Shown here one piece after another: positions 8,026 to 16,436 of a stretch of 64,000 bases of DNA. The DNA is from Chloroflexota bacterium (GTDB lineage: Bacteria > Chloroflexota > Dehalococcoidia > Tepidiformales > Tepidiformaceae). The position numbers and the translations under genes are program-made. The stretch spans positions 36,502-100,501 of the forward strand of contig JAPPBY010000004.1 of assembly GCA_026702615.1 (NCBI GenBank), read 5' to 3'. The notes below the pieces were generated by a model, which did no database searches, was not told the DNA's origin, and saw only the letters and a list, made by a program, of their open reading frames with translations. The stretch's first letter is position 1. Each line of letters begins with the position of its first letter.

Positions 8026-10230
8026 CTACTCGTCGGCTGCCCGGATTGGGGGGGCCTCGGGGTCCGCCGGCGTTGGACCGACTAATGGCGCCGCCGTGTC
8101 CTGTGGCTCGTCCGGCGAGCCGGCCCGCTCAGGCGCGTCAGGGTATTCGATGCGCGGGTGGTAGACCGCCCGCAGGGTGCTCCGGAAGCTTGCCGCCACC
8201 ACCTGCAGATCCCGCATCGTGATGTCGCATTCGTCCATTTGTCCTTCGGCCAGCCGCTCCGCAAACACGCCGTTCACGAGTTCGTCGATCTCCTCGTGCG
8301 TCTCCGGCTGGGTGGCCCGCACGAGCGCCTCGCACGAGTCCGCCAGCATCACGATGGCGTGTTCCTTCTCCTGCGGGCGTGGCCCCGGATAGCGGAAGTT
8401 CTCCTCCTCGGCATCGCCCCGCTCCAGCGCCTTGTGGAAGAAGAACTCCACCAGCCGTGTGCCGTGGTGCTGCGGAATGAAATCCCCCACGAGCGCTGGC
8501 AGCCGGCGCCGTCGTGCGATCTCCACACCGTCGAGCACATGGCCGTGGATGATCCTGGCGCTCGCTTCCGGGGAGAGGCTGTCGTGTGGACTTACCCCCC
8601 GGTCGATGTTGTTCTCCACGAAATACTCGGGACGCTCCATCTTGCCGATGTCGTGGTAGTACGCCCCGGCCCGCACCAGCAGTGAGTCCGCCCCGATGCG
8701 ATTCGCTGCCTGCTCCGCCAGCGTGCCCACCAGCATGCTGTGGTGGAACGTCCCCGGCGCCTTCTCCTGCAACTCCTGCAGGATTGGGTGGCCGGCCTGC
8801 GCCAGCTCCATCAGCTGCATTCGCGTCGTGACCCGCAACGCCATCGAAAGGAGCACGTGCAGCCCGAGCCCGATCACGGCCGAGCCGCCTCCGGCAATGC
8901 CTGCCGCCATCGCCAGCCAGCCCAGTCCCTCCGTCTCCCGTTGCTCCGTCAGCAGCCAGAACGCCAGCAAGACCGCCCCCGTCGCCGCCGCCACCGCCAC
9001 GCCCGCCGTGGCAAAGCGCCCCAGCCGTTCCGTCCGTTGCATCGCCGCCGCCCCCGCCAGACCGGCCGCCGCATACGCGATCACCAGCTCCAGTGGCTCG
9101 AGCGCGCTCGTGAATGCCGCCCCCGCGAGAGAAGGCGCCGTGGCCGCAATGAACCCCGCATAGAGCGCCACCACCACCGCCACCATCGCCCCGAATCGCG
9201 GCGCCGATACCGACGACACCACCACCGCCGCCGCTCCCACCGGCACGCTGTAGGCGAAGAACCGCCCCTCCGTGTCGGGGAGCAACTCCGGCAAGGCCAC
9301 CCGCACGGCGACGAGCGTCCCCAGCACCGCCAGCAGCGTCATCAGGCCCCGGCGCTCGGCCGGCCGTTCGAATGGTTGCAGGCGGTAGAGGTAGACCCCC
9401 AGCACCGTCCCCAGGGCCGCCCCCATCAGCAGCCCCGCTCCCAGGTCGTAGTAGTCGAACCCCTCGCGAATGACCCCCGTCTCCCGCAGCGCCTCGATCA
9501 CGACGGCGTCGAGCGTCTGCCCTTCCTCCGCGATCACCTCGCCCGTGGCGTAGGTCACCAACACCGGCTCCACCGCCGCTCGCGCCTCCTCCTGAAGCTC
9601 CTGCGTCGTTTCCAGGTCGAGCGCGACTGTCGGCGTCACGAACGCCTCGAGCAGTTCGCGAAGCGCCCCTTCCCCGTTCTGGAACGACGGCACGTTCCCT
9701 ACCAGCAGGTACGCCTCGATGCGGTTGCGTTTGTCTTCCTCGCGGAGGGGCGAGTTCAGGATCGCGCGCACGCCCTCCACGGCCGATTGGCGCAAGTCCT
9801 CCAGGTCCCGCAGGGTCAGCGTCAGGAGCGTCGACCGGATCGCCTGTCCCAGGCCGATGCCTCCCGGCGACTCGCCGAGCGCCTCCAGCCGCTCGTCCGA
9901 GGAAAGCCCGGAACGCAGTCGTAACCGCGCCACCTCCTCAAAGAGCGTGTCCAGCAACGCCAGCTGCTGTGCCGGCACCTCTTCGAGCGAGGCCATCACC
10001 GGCTCGATGGTGGCTTCTGCCTCGTCCCTCGCCGCCCGTGTCAGTTCCTCCGAGACGTATTCGCTTTCGCGCACGGCGGCGAAGGCGCGCGGGGCGATGT
10101 CGCCCTCGTTGGGGGCGCTCTCGCCGGGAAGCAGCGGTATCGCCAGTGCGATCGCGCCGATGGCGATGATCACGCCAAAGGCAGCCGCGCCCCCGCGCGT
10201 AACGACCGGATCAGGACGGCGGCGGAGCAT
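8026..10230 (-). CDS. 7TMR-HD (PgpH-type) cyclic-di-AMP phosphodiesterase
   Basis: The 734-residue protein has the full PgpH plan. An N-terminal membrane helix (about 14-33) is followed by a 7TMR-HDED extracytoplasmic domain (about 40-255), six to seven further helices (about 262-465) and a cytoplasmic HD domain. The HD domain shows GTFHHSM at 493-499, YYHDIGKM with His526-Asp527, and later HG and QHH metal-site histidines. Characterised PgpH proteins hydrolyse c-di-AMP to pApA. The C-terminal 45 residues are a proline-rich tail beyond the HD domain. The usual ybeY neighbour is absent. No diadenylate cyclase gene is present in this window. Confidence 0.9.
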   Translation of the reverse strand: MLRRRPDPVVTRGGAAAFGVIIAIGAIALAIPLLPGESAPNEGDIAPRAFAAVRESEYVSEELTRAARDEAEATIEPVMASLEEVPAQQLALLDTLFEEVARLRLRSGLSSDERLEALGESPGGIGLGQAIRSTLLTLTLRDLEDLRQSAVEGVRAILNSPLREEDKRNRIEAYLLVGNVPSFQNGEGALRELLEAFVTPTVALDLETTQELQEEARAAVEPVLVTYATGEVIAEEGQTLDAVVIEALRETGVIREGFDYYDLGAGLLMGAALGTVLGVYLYRLQPFERPAERRGLMTLLAVLGTLVAVRVALPELLPDTEGRFFAYSVPVGAAAVVVSSVSAPRFGAMVAVVVALYAGFIAATAPSLAGAAFTSALEPLELVIAYAAAGLAGAAAMQRTERLGRFATAGVAVAAATGAVLLAFWLLTEQRETEGLGWLAMAAGIAGGGSAVIGLGLHVLLSMALRVTTRMQLMELAQAGHPILQELQEKAPGTFHHSMLVGTLAEQAANRIGADSLLVRAGAYYHDIGKMERPEYFVENNIDRGVSPHDSLSPEASARIIHGHVLDGVEIARRRRLPALVGDFIPQHHGTRLVEFFFHKALERGDAEEENFRYPGPRPQEKEHAIVMLADSCEALVRATQPETHEEIDELVNGVFAERLAEGQMDECDITMRDLQVVAASFRSTLRAVYHPRIEYPDAPERAGSPDEPQDTAAPLVGPTPADPEAPPIRAADE

Positions 10231-10355
10231 GAGGTGGCCTCGGATGATAGCAGAGCAACCCTGCCGTCCCGCCGCCGTGGCGCCCCGCGAGCCGGTATCG
10301 TTACGCGTCGAGCCGGCCCCCGAGCCGGCCAGTTTCCCCCCGAAGGGTGGACCGA

Positions 10356-11495
10356 ATGGCGGACATCAACGAGGTAGTGGGGACGGCGCTCGAGGAGCTC
10401 ATCGCTAGCGGTGTCGAGTCGGGACTGCAGGTCGCGGCCTACCACCACGGCGAGCTCGTCGTCGACGCCTGGGCCGGCCTGGCCGACGTTGAATCAGGCC
10501 GCCCGGTCGATGGCGGCACGCTCTTCACGTCGTTTTCGTGCACCAAGGGCGTCACCGCGACCGCGATCCACATGCTCGTCGAACGCGGTGTCATCGCCTA
10601 CGACGAGCCCGTCGCCGCCTACTGGCCCGAATTCGCCCAGCGCGGGAAGCAGTACGCGACCATCCGCCACGCCCTCACCCACCGCGCTGGCGTCCCCCAG
10701 ATGCCCGACGGCGTCACGCCCGAGCTGATGGCGGACTGGGACTACATGTGCGACGCCATCGCCGCCCTTGAGCCCCTCTGGGAGCCTGGAACCCGCACGG
10801 GCTACCACGCCTACACCTTCGGCTGGATCCTCGGCGAGATCATCCGGCGCGCCGACGGCCGGCCCATCAACCAGTTCGTCCAGGACGAGATATGCGCTCC
10901 CCTCGGCCTCGACGGCATTTTCATGGGCGTAAACGACGCCGCCGAGCCGCGCGTCGCCACGCTCGTCGACGGCCCCCGGCCCGACCTCCCGCCTGCCCCG
11001 CCGGACGCGCTCATCGCGCGCGCCATCCCCCCTGCCGTCGGCATCCTCGCCGAGCCTTACAACAACCCCCGCGTGCGCCGCGCCTCCCTCCCCGCCCACG
11101 GAGGACTCATGAGCGCCCGGTCCCTCGCCCGCATGTACGCCGCGCTCGGCAACGGCGGCGAGCTCGACGGTGTCCGCATCCTCCCCGAGGAGCGCGTCCG
11201 CACCGCCACCCGCTTCCAGACCGACGAGGTCGATATGGTCATCCAGCAGCCCGTGCGCAAGGCGCTGGGCTACTTCCAGACCGGTCCCATCACCGCCATG
11301 GGTCCCCGCACGACCACCTTCGGCCACCCGGGGGCCGGCGGCGCCATCGGCTTCGCCGACCCGGAGCACGAGTTCGCCTTCGCCCTCACCAAGAGCTCGC
11401 TCGTCGCCGGCGCCGAGCCTGGCCAAAGCGCCGCCGAGGTCATCGGCGCACTCGTGCGCCGCGAGCTGGGATTCCCCGATGAAGAGGCTGGCTAG
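10356..11495 (+). CDS. Serine hydrolase of the beta-lactamase / EstB family
   Basis: This is a 379-residue class C-like serine hydrolase. The SxxK motif reads FSCTKG at about residues 63-68. A Tyr lies in GYHAYTFGW near residue 150, in the place of the YxN tyrosine, and GHPGAGGA near the C-terminus matches the HxG triad position. No signal peptide is seen, which favours a cytoplasmic esterase over a penicillin-binding protein. I chose the ATG at 10356 over the GTG at 10347 because AAGGGTGG lies ahead of it. The stop overlaps that of yqeY on the other strand within the four bases CTAG. Confidence 0.88.
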   Translation: MADINEVVGTALEELIASGVESGLQVAAYHHGELVVDAWAGLADVESGRPVDGGTLFTSFSCTKGVTATAIHMLVERGVIAYDEPVAAYWPEFAQRGKQYATIRHALTHRAGVPQMPDGVTPELMADWDYMCDAIAALEPLWEPGTRTGYHAYTFGWILGEIIRRADGRPINQFVQDEICAPLGLDGIFMGVNDAAEPRVATLVDGPRPDLPPAPPDALIARAIPPAVGILAEPYNNPRVRRASLPAHGGLMSARSLARMYAALGNGGELDGVRILPEERVRTATRFQTDEVDMVIQQPVRKALGYFQTGPITAMGPRTTTFGHPGAGGAIGFADPEHEFAFALTKSSLVAGAEPGQSAAEVIGALVRRELGFPDEEAG

Positions 11496-11938
11496 CCCAG
11501 CAGACCCCGCACGATCTCGCTAATCACACGGCCGTCGGCCCGTCCCTGGAAGCGCTTGATCAGCACCGGCATCACCTTGCCGATATCCCGCGGTCCCGAG
11601 GCGCCCGTCTCCGCGATCGTGGCCTGCGCGGCCTCCTCGATCTCTTCGCGGCTCGCTTCCTCGGGCAGGTAGCCCGCGAACGCCTCCAGCTCCGCTTCCT
11701 CGCGCTCCACCAGGTCGTCGCGGCCGCCCTTGCGGAACTCCTCGATGCTCTCCCGCCGCTGCTTCACCTGCCGCTGCACGACGACCAGCAGGTCGCCCTC
11801 GGCAAGCTCGTCGCCCGCCTCGATCTCTGCGTTTTTGATCGCTGCTGTCAGCATGCGCAGCGCGGCCTTGCGCGGCTCGTCTTTCGCGAGCATGGCCGCG
11901 CGCAGGTCGCTCTGGATGCGCTCTTTCAGTTCTGCCAC
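11492..11938 (-). CDS. yqeY: YqeY / GatB-YqeY domain protein
   Basis: The 148-residue protein is a stand-alone GatB/YqeY domain of normal length. It shows the family pattern of an N-terminal helical half (LKERIQSDLRAAMLAKD) and a C-terminal tRNA-binding-like half ending in GKVMPVLIKRFQGRADG and ISEIVRGLL. The start is GTG, 10 bases after the rpsU stop and without its own Shine-Dalgarno, so translation is probably coupled to rpsU. The rpsU-yqeY order is very common in bacteria and supports both calls. The molecular role of YqeY is not settled. Confidence 0.93.
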   Translation of the reverse strand: MAELKERIQSDLRAAMLAKDEPRKAALRMLTAAIKNAEIEAGDELAEGDLLVVVQRQVKQRRESIEEFRKGGRDDLVEREEAELEAFAGYLPEEASREEIEEAAQATIAETGASGPRDIGKVMPVLIKRFQGRADGRVISEIVRGLLG

Positions 11939-11948
11939 GGGAAGAGGG

Positions 11949-12164
11949 TTACCGGCCCGAGCGGGCTCGCGCTTCCGCCCGAAGCTGCTTCTTCCGCAAC
12001 TTCCGCAGGCGCGCTGCTTCCTTCTTCTTGCGCTTCACGCTCGGCTTTTCGTAGTGCTGGCGCTTGCGCGTTTCGGAGAGGATGCCGTCTTGCTGCACGC
12101 GCTTGTTGAAGCGCTTCAGTGCAGACTCGAATGGCTCATCCTCGCCGATGATGATTTCAGCCAC
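11949..12164 (-). CDS. rpsU: 30S ribosomal protein bS21
   Basis: The protein has 71 residues. It is basic, with the S21 pattern: an N-terminal [18 protein letters not shown] block, then [18 protein letters not shown] and an arginine/lysine-rich tail. bS21 binds the 30S platform near the anti-Shine-Dalgarno region. The start is GTG and no good Shine-Dalgarno is visible upstream. It is followed immediately by yqeY. Confidence 0.95.
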   Translation of the reverse strand: MAEIIIGEDEPFESALKRFNKRVQQDGILSETRKRQHYEKPSVKRKKKEAARLRKLRKKQLRAEARARSGR

Positions 12165-12259
12165 GTTGCTGGCTCACCACCCTTCGGGTGCGACTGCCGC
12201 CCGTCCGGACGGCGAGCGCTCACGGTACCACCCGCCGACCGCTCGCGAAAGCTGCGGCG

Positions 12260-12730
12260 TCAGCTTCCCCCGCCGCCCCGCGCCTCCCGCACGCGCGCAT
12301 CCAGGATGCGCAGCCGTTCCTCCACCCAGATGGCCGGACGCTCGTTCCGGACGCTCGGCGACTCGATGTTGTAGCGGTCCTGCTTCATGCGCAGCGACCG
12401 CGCCGCGGCCGCGAACTCCCGCCTGCGCTCCGCGATGAGCGGCGCCAGCCGCTGCCACTCCCCCGTCGACCGTGCCCGCTCGACGAGCGTTCCGTGCTCC
12501 CCCTCGATATCGGCCAGCCGCTTCTTGTCGCCCTCGATCGTGCGCGCCAGCTCAAGCCACTCCGGCAGCGCCCCCGCGTTCCCGAGGATGTGGTGGGCCA
12601 ACCACAGGTCACCCGCCAGCCGGTCCGCATCCCGCAGCTGGAGCGGCGCCCCCTCCCCCGGGAGCCCCGCGAGCACGCCCTCCTCGATCGCTTCGAGGAT
12701 GCGGTTCTCGACCAGCTGCTCGAATCTCAC
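12260..12730 (-). CDS. DUF1992 (DnaJ homologue subfamily C member 28-like) protein
   Basis: The 156-residue protein begins FEQLVENRILEAIEEGVLAGLPGEGAPLQL, which matches the DUF1992 core found alone in bacteria and fused to J-domains in eukaryotes. No J-domain is present here. The remainder is predicted helical and ends in a Gly/Arg tail. The start is GTG with GAGGAA at a good distance. It lies downstream of a hairpin that may end the respiratory operon, so it may be read from its own promoter. Confidence 0.8.
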   Translation of the reverse strand: MRFEQLVENRILEAIEEGVLAGLPGEGAPLQLRDADRLAGDLWLAHHILGNAGALPEWLELARTIEGDKKRLADIEGEHGTLVERARSTGEWQRLAPLIAERRREFAAAARSLRMKQDRYNIESPSVRNERPAIWVEERLRILDARVREARGGGGS

Positions 12731-12759
12731 CGGTTCCTCGCCCTGCCCTGCCTAGCAGA

Positions 12760-12780
12760 ACGGGGCCACGCGGGCCCCGT
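12760..12780 (-). terminator. Hairpin, probable weak terminator after the respiratory operon
   Basis: A perfect 8-bp stem (ACGGGGCC/GGCCCCGT) with a 5-base loop lies 28 bases after the stop of the 47-residue protein on the (-) strand. The run after the stem is only TTCT, so Rho-independent ending would be inefficient; it may instead stabilise the 3' end. Confidence 0.45.
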
Positions 12781-12807
12781 CTCAATCGTCTCCGTTGGTG
12801 CAGGTCG

Positions 12808-12951
12808 CTAGTCGGCCGAGGGCAGAACCTTCGGCTGCATCAGCTCCATGTCGCGCTCGTCGCACTTCAGGTCGCAGTCGCCCGGCTTGATTACCAGCAC
12901 CTCAATGCCGGTGTTCTCGTCCTTGTAGCGCTTCCCCAGTTGTACGGCCAT
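12808..12951 (-). CDS. 47-residue desulforedoxin-like miniprotein lacking the first CxxC
   Basis: This small protein begins MAVQLGKRYKDENTG and aligns over its length with the 39-residue protein encoded just upstream (GKRY...E..V.K.GD.DLKC). Where the neighbour has CPKC it has KDEN, so only the second cysteine region (DCDLKC) remains. It ends in a short tail, MELMQPKVLPSAD. GAGGGAA precedes the ATG. Tandem duplication followed by loss of the first metal-binding pair is the simplest reading. Function unknown. Confidence 0.7.
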   Translation of the reverse strand: MAVQLGKRYKDENTGIEVLVIKPGDCDLKCDERDMELMQPKVLPSAD

Positions 12952-12965
12952 CGCAAGTTCCCTCG

Positions 12966-13085
12966 TTACTTCTTCAGTTCGAGCGGCACGTCGCCGCACT
13001 TCAGGTCGCCGTCGCCGCCCTTCGTGACGATGAACTCAGCCTTGCACTTCGGGCAGAGATACCGTTTTCCCGTCTGCGCCGCCAT
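12966..13085 (-). CDS. 39-residue desulforedoxin-like zinc/iron-ribbon miniprotein
   Basis: It is a complete tiny gene with a very strong ribosome binding site (AGGAGG) 7 bases before ATG. The sequence has a CPKC pair near residues 11-14 and a single later Cys (LKCG), arranged as in the small desulforedoxin fold (GKRYxCxxC...G.L.CG.P). With three cysteines per chain it might bind iron or zinc as a dimer. It lies between the cytochrome-cupredoxin gene and its own paralog, which suggests a redox or metal-handling role in the same transcription unit, though that is inference. Confidence 0.75.
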   Translation of the reverse strand: MAAQTGKRYLCPKCKAEFIVTKGGDGDLKCGDVPLELKK

Positions 13086-13167
13086 CTCAGTCCCTCCTGT
13101 TGTCGACGAAGTTCCGGTCGGGTCCGGATCGTAGGCACGCCCCTTCGGAGCGTCAATGAAGCAGCCG

Positions 13168-14907
13168 TTACTCGGTGACGAACACGACCGCCAGCATGTC
13201 CGGGTGGTAGCTGCAGGTGATGCGGTACTCGCCCGGCGCATCGAAGGTGAACGTCCGCATGACGCCCACGCCCTCGAAGTCATCGCCCTGCTGCTGGCCG
13301 TCGATCTCGATGTTGTGGAGCCCCACCACGTTCTCGAACGTCACCGTTGTTCCCACGGCGACCTTCACGCCCGTCCGGTTCGGCTCGCCGGCTACGCCGT
13401 CGGCCACCACCGTCCAGTCGTTGTCGTTCGCGAGGATGAGGACGTCGGTCGAAACCGCGTTCGGCTCGTCGATGACAATCGGGTCCGCGCCGCTGATCGT
13501 GTTGAACGCGCTTGTCGAAACGGTGTGCTCGACGCAGGCCGTGCCCGGGTTGATCTCGTCCGACGGCGCCGCCCCCCACGCGTCGGCGGGGAAGTGCAGC
13601 GACTTGCCGATGGGCACCACCGCGTCCGCCGCCAGGCCGTTCGCCTCACCCAGCGAGGCCGCCGTCACGTTGCCGAAGCCCGAGGCCACCTGGGTCAGGT
13701 CGGCGCCCGCTACCACGTACGCGTTGATCGGCGGGAGCGCGATCCAGACTTCGGTCGAGACGTCTTCGCCCGCGCCCAGCTCGTTGTCCGACCGCAGCGT
13801 GCTTTCGCTCAGGCCATGGGCGCTGGCGATGGAGAGGACCGTGTCGCCGAACTGCACGATGTAGCCAGTGCCGTCGCGCAGCATGAGTTCCGTGCCCTCC
13901 GCGATGGCGGCGTCCTCGGCGAGCTCGTTGTCCTCCGCGAGTGCCAGCACGGGGATGTCGTGCGCTTCCGCGATGGAGAGGAGCGTATCGCCCGCCTGTG
14001 CGGTGTAGGACGTGCCGTCGGGCAGGAGCAGCTTGCGCTCACCCGTCAGCGGCGTGTCGTCGGCGATGTCGCCCACGATCGACAGCAGCAGCGGATTCAG
14101 CGAACGGATCTGCGACGGCGTGATGCCGTGCCGCTCTGCGATGCTCCCCAGTGTGTCTCCCGCGCTCACCCGGTAGGCCGCGCCTTCCGGCAGGCGCAGC
14201 GTTTGCCCCGGAAGCAGCCCGGTCGCGATGTTGTCCGCGGACGGGTTCAGCATCAGGGCCTCGTCGTCGCCCGAGTACGGAAGGTAGAAGTTCCCGCTCC
14301 CGTCCACCGCGTAGGTCAGCCCGTTCAGCTCGGCGATGAGGATGGCGCCCTCGACCTCGTTCGCTCCGATCCCGTGCGCCGCCGCAATCAGGGGCAGTGT
14401 GTCGCCCGTCACCGAGGCCGATGACTCGTGGTTCAGGTTGTGGGCGAACTCGACCGCCGCCAGCCAGCCGTGGTTCGTCGGATTGCCGTTTGCGTCGAAC
14501 GTCTCTCCCTCGAGCGGCGCCGTCAGCAGCCGCACGAGGTGCTCAATCTGGTTCGCCGTCAGGCTGCCGCCGTTCGAATCGAGCCAGGCCGGCATCAGTG
14601 TGCCCGCCCGCCCGCAGATCAGCGTGCGCCTGATCAGGTCCTGGTTTTGCGAGAGCGCCAGCGGTTCCTGGTTCCGGAACGCGGCCTTGTTCAGCGTCAG
14701 GCCCACGCCGCCCTCGCCCCGGATGCCGTGGCAGGTGCGGCAGTTGTTCGCGTAGAGCAACGCCCCGCGCTCGATCGACTCGGCCTCGAAGAAGTCTGCC
14801 TGCCGCTCCGCGCGGATGGGCAGGTCGATTGCCGTGTACGCGGCGCAGCCCGCCACGCTGATAAACAGCAGCACCACGATCAGGAAGATTTGGCGCTGGG
14901 TGTTCAA
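13168..14907 (-). CDS. Cytochrome c / five LysM / cupredoxin fusion lipoprotein
   Basis: The protein has 579 residues in several modules. Residues 7-20 are hydrophobic and end in the lipobox VAGC (Cys21). Residues 45-130 are a class I cytochrome c domain with heme motif CRTCH (56-60) and likely axial Met105 in TLMPAW. Five LysM-like repeats follow, at about 163-190, 244-290, 300-343, 349-390 and 396-440; the first is degenerate. Residues 465-579 are a cupredoxin with ligands His531, Cys565, His568 and Met571, the CxxHPxM spacing of amicyanin-like domains. The start is TTG with GGAGGA 6 bases ahead. It is the last electron-transfer gene of the bc operon and probably carries electrons from the Rieske protein to an oxidase while binding the cell wall. 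Confidence 0.88.
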   Translation of the reverse strand: MNTQRQIFLIVVLLFISVAGCAAYTAIDLPIRAERQADFFEAESIERGALLYANNCRTCHGIRGEGGVGLTLNKAAFRNQEPLALSQNQDLIRRTLICGRAGTLMPAWLDSNGGSLTANQIEHLVRLLTAPLEGETFDANGNPTNHGWLAAVEFAHNLNHESSASVTGDTLPLIAAAHGIGANEVEGAILIAELNGLTYAVDGSGNFYLPYSGDDEALMLNPSADNIATGLLPGQTLRLPEGAAYRVSAGDTLGSIAERHGITPSQIRSLNPLLLSIVGDIADDTPLTGERKLLLPDGTSYTAQAGDTLLSIAEAHDIPVLALAEDNELAEDAAIAEGTELMLRDGTGYIVQFGDTVLSIASAHGLSESTLRSDNELGAGEDVSTEVWIALPPINAYVVAGADLTQVASGFGNVTAASLGEANGLAADAVVPIGKSLHFPADAWGAAPSDEINPGTACVEHTVSTSAFNTISGADPIVIDEPNAVSTDVLILANDNDWTVVADGVAGEPNRTGVKVAVGTTVTFENVVGLHNIEIDGQQQGDDFEGVGVMRTFTFDAPGEYRITCSYHPDMLAVVFVTE

Positions 14908-14925
14908 CGGGTCCTCCGCTGCCGG

Positions 14926-15519
14926 CTAGCCACTGTAGGGGACCGCCCGCTTCGGATTGGGAACCGCTCCGCCGCCGAGCGTCAGGCCGCGCGTGTTTAC
15001 CGTGACCGAGCCGTCGGGATTGGTCGTCAGCAGGAACGTGTCCAGCGGGCGAGGCGCCGGTCCGAAGACTCGCACGCCCGCGCGCGAGTAGGTCGAGCCG
15101 TGGCAGGGGCAGCGGAACCACCCCTGGACACCAGGGAAGGCCACTTCCGCCCCGTCGAAGTCGCCCCGCCAGGGGACGGTGCAACCGAGGTGGGGGCACT
15201 TCCAGTAGAGCGCCAGCAGGCCCCCCGTGCCTCCCTGGTCGAGCACGTCGCCTTCGTTACCGTCCAGGTTCACCAGCCAGAACTTGCCTTCGGTGATGCG
15301 GACGGGCTCGGCGCCCGGCTCCGGGATCTGGATCTTGGGGACCGTCACCGGTCGCCCGAAGCCCTGCGGGCTGCGCAGGTTGAAGAAACCCAGGAAGAAC
15401 GCGCTGAATGCGCCCAGGGCGAGCGTTAGGCCCGCGAAGGCGCTCACCCGCATGAACGAGCGCCGCGAGACCTTGCGCGCCTCTGCCTGCCGTGCTTGCT
15501 CTACCCGTTGCGCTGCCAT
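14926..15519 (-). CDS. Rieske [2Fe-2S] protein of a cytochrome bc/b6-type complex
   Basis: The protein has 197 residues. A twin-arginine signal (SRRSFM, residues 18-23) and hydrophobic anchor (25-46) indicate Tat export and membrane anchoring. The cluster motifs are CPHLGC (Cys108, His110, Cys113) and CPCHGS (Cys137, Cys139, His140), with ligands and disulfide cysteines in the normal places. It receives the first electron of quinol oxidation and passes it to a cytochrome c, most likely the fusion protein encoded 18 bases downstream. It lies 7 bases after the subunit-IV-like gene. Confidence 0.95.
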   Translation of the reverse strand: MAAQRVEQARQAEARKVSRRSFMRVSAFAGLTLALGAFSAFFLGFFNLRSPQGFGRPVTVPKIQIPEPGAEPVRITEGKFWLVNLDGNEGDVLDQGGTGGLLALYWKCPHLGCTVPWRGDFDGAEVAFPGVQGWFRCPCHGSTYSRAGVRVFGPAPRPLDTFLLTTNPDGSVTVNTRGLTLGGGAVPNPKRAVPYSG

Positions 15520-15526
15520 CCGCTCG

Positions 15527-16417
15527 CTACTCCTGCCCCGGGATGCCTTCGAGCGTGCGCAGGTCCCACGGCCAGATTAGGTCCTGACCGGGCCCGCGGA
15601 AGGCTGTTCCGATAACCGTCAACATCAGGAAGACGCCCACGAACCCGCTCATCAGCGTGATCAGCGCGTCCCGGCGCGTATGCACCCAGTTGATCTTCCA
15701 GAAGAAGAAGATGAGCAGGCACGAGAACCCGACCATGAATCCCGTCGGGATGCCGATGTCCACCAGGAGCGTGGGCAGGTCGATCTTCTGGAAGGTCGTT
15801 ACGCCCGCCCCCGGACCTTCGTCCAGGATCTTCAGGTTGAACCACAGGTAGGGAATCGAGTCCGCCCACCCGGGCCAGGGCACAACCGAGGGGTCCTTCA
15901 GCGCCGCCGAGCGCTCCAGGAACGCGAGCGTGCTGCCGCCGGAGAAGCCGAACCAGTCCTTGGCCCAGAGCGCCGCCTTGCCCGAGTTCCAGATGATGAG
16001 CGCCAGCGTGCCCCACAGGCCCACATTGAGTGAGACCACGGTGTTCTTCACCGAGTTTACGTCGGCGAACCAGCGCCCCTGTCCCTCGGTGGACCGGTCG
16101 AAGTACGGGAACACGATCAGGACGATCAGCCACACGGTCGGCACCACGATGCCGGCCAGCGCCGCGTTCATGTGCAGCAGTAGCTCCTGCAGGTTCAGCA
16201 GGTACCACGGCGCCTTTGCCGGGTCGTTCGTGACGTTCGCGTTCGCCTCGTCCAGGAGCGGAGCGTTCATCAGGTACGAGAGCAGGAAAAGCAGGACCGT
16301 GAACAGCATCGCCGAGATGAACTCGACGAAGACCAGATCGGGCCAGACCAGCACCTCCTCGTCGCGAGCGCGAGGAGTGGGTCGGGCGGCCGGCCGGGCG
16401 ACGACGACGGTTGCCAT
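15527..16417 (-). CDS. Cytochrome b C-terminal / subunit IV-like protein, enlarged
   Basis: The protein has 296 residues and about five membrane helices, against three in classical subunit IV of about 160 residues. The signature KAPWYLLNLQELL places A-P-W-Y where the Qo-site PEWY tetrad sits. Residues about 115-230 form a long segment with an additional helix and loops (FGFSGGSTLAFL to PYLWFNLKI) not found in small subunit IV. The last two helices end near residue 275. It completes cytochrome b together with the b6-like gene directly upstream, so the complex is split in the b6f manner. Confidence 0.9.
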   Translation of the reverse strand: MATVVVARPAARPTPRARDEEVLVWPDLVFVEFISAMLFTVLLFLLSYLMNAPLLDEANANVTNDPAKAPWYLLNLQELLLHMNAALAGIVVPTVWLIVLIVFPYFDRSTEGQGRWFADVNSVKNTVVSLNVGLWGTLALIIWNSGKAALWAKDWFGFSGGSTLAFLERSAALKDPSVVPWPGWADSIPYLWFNLKILDEGPGAGVTTFQKIDLPTLLVDIGIPTGFMVGFSCLLIFFFWKINWVHTRRDALITLMSGFVGVFLMLTVIGTAFRGPGQDLIWPWDLRTLEGIPGQE

Positions 16418-16436
16418 GCGTTAGCTCACCCCGCCG

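Noticed and set aside
11492..11495. Convergent stops sharing the bases CTAG (also CTAA at 2708-2711)
   Set aside because: A by-product of dense packing with TAG/TAA stops on both strands; no terminator structure or further meaning seen.
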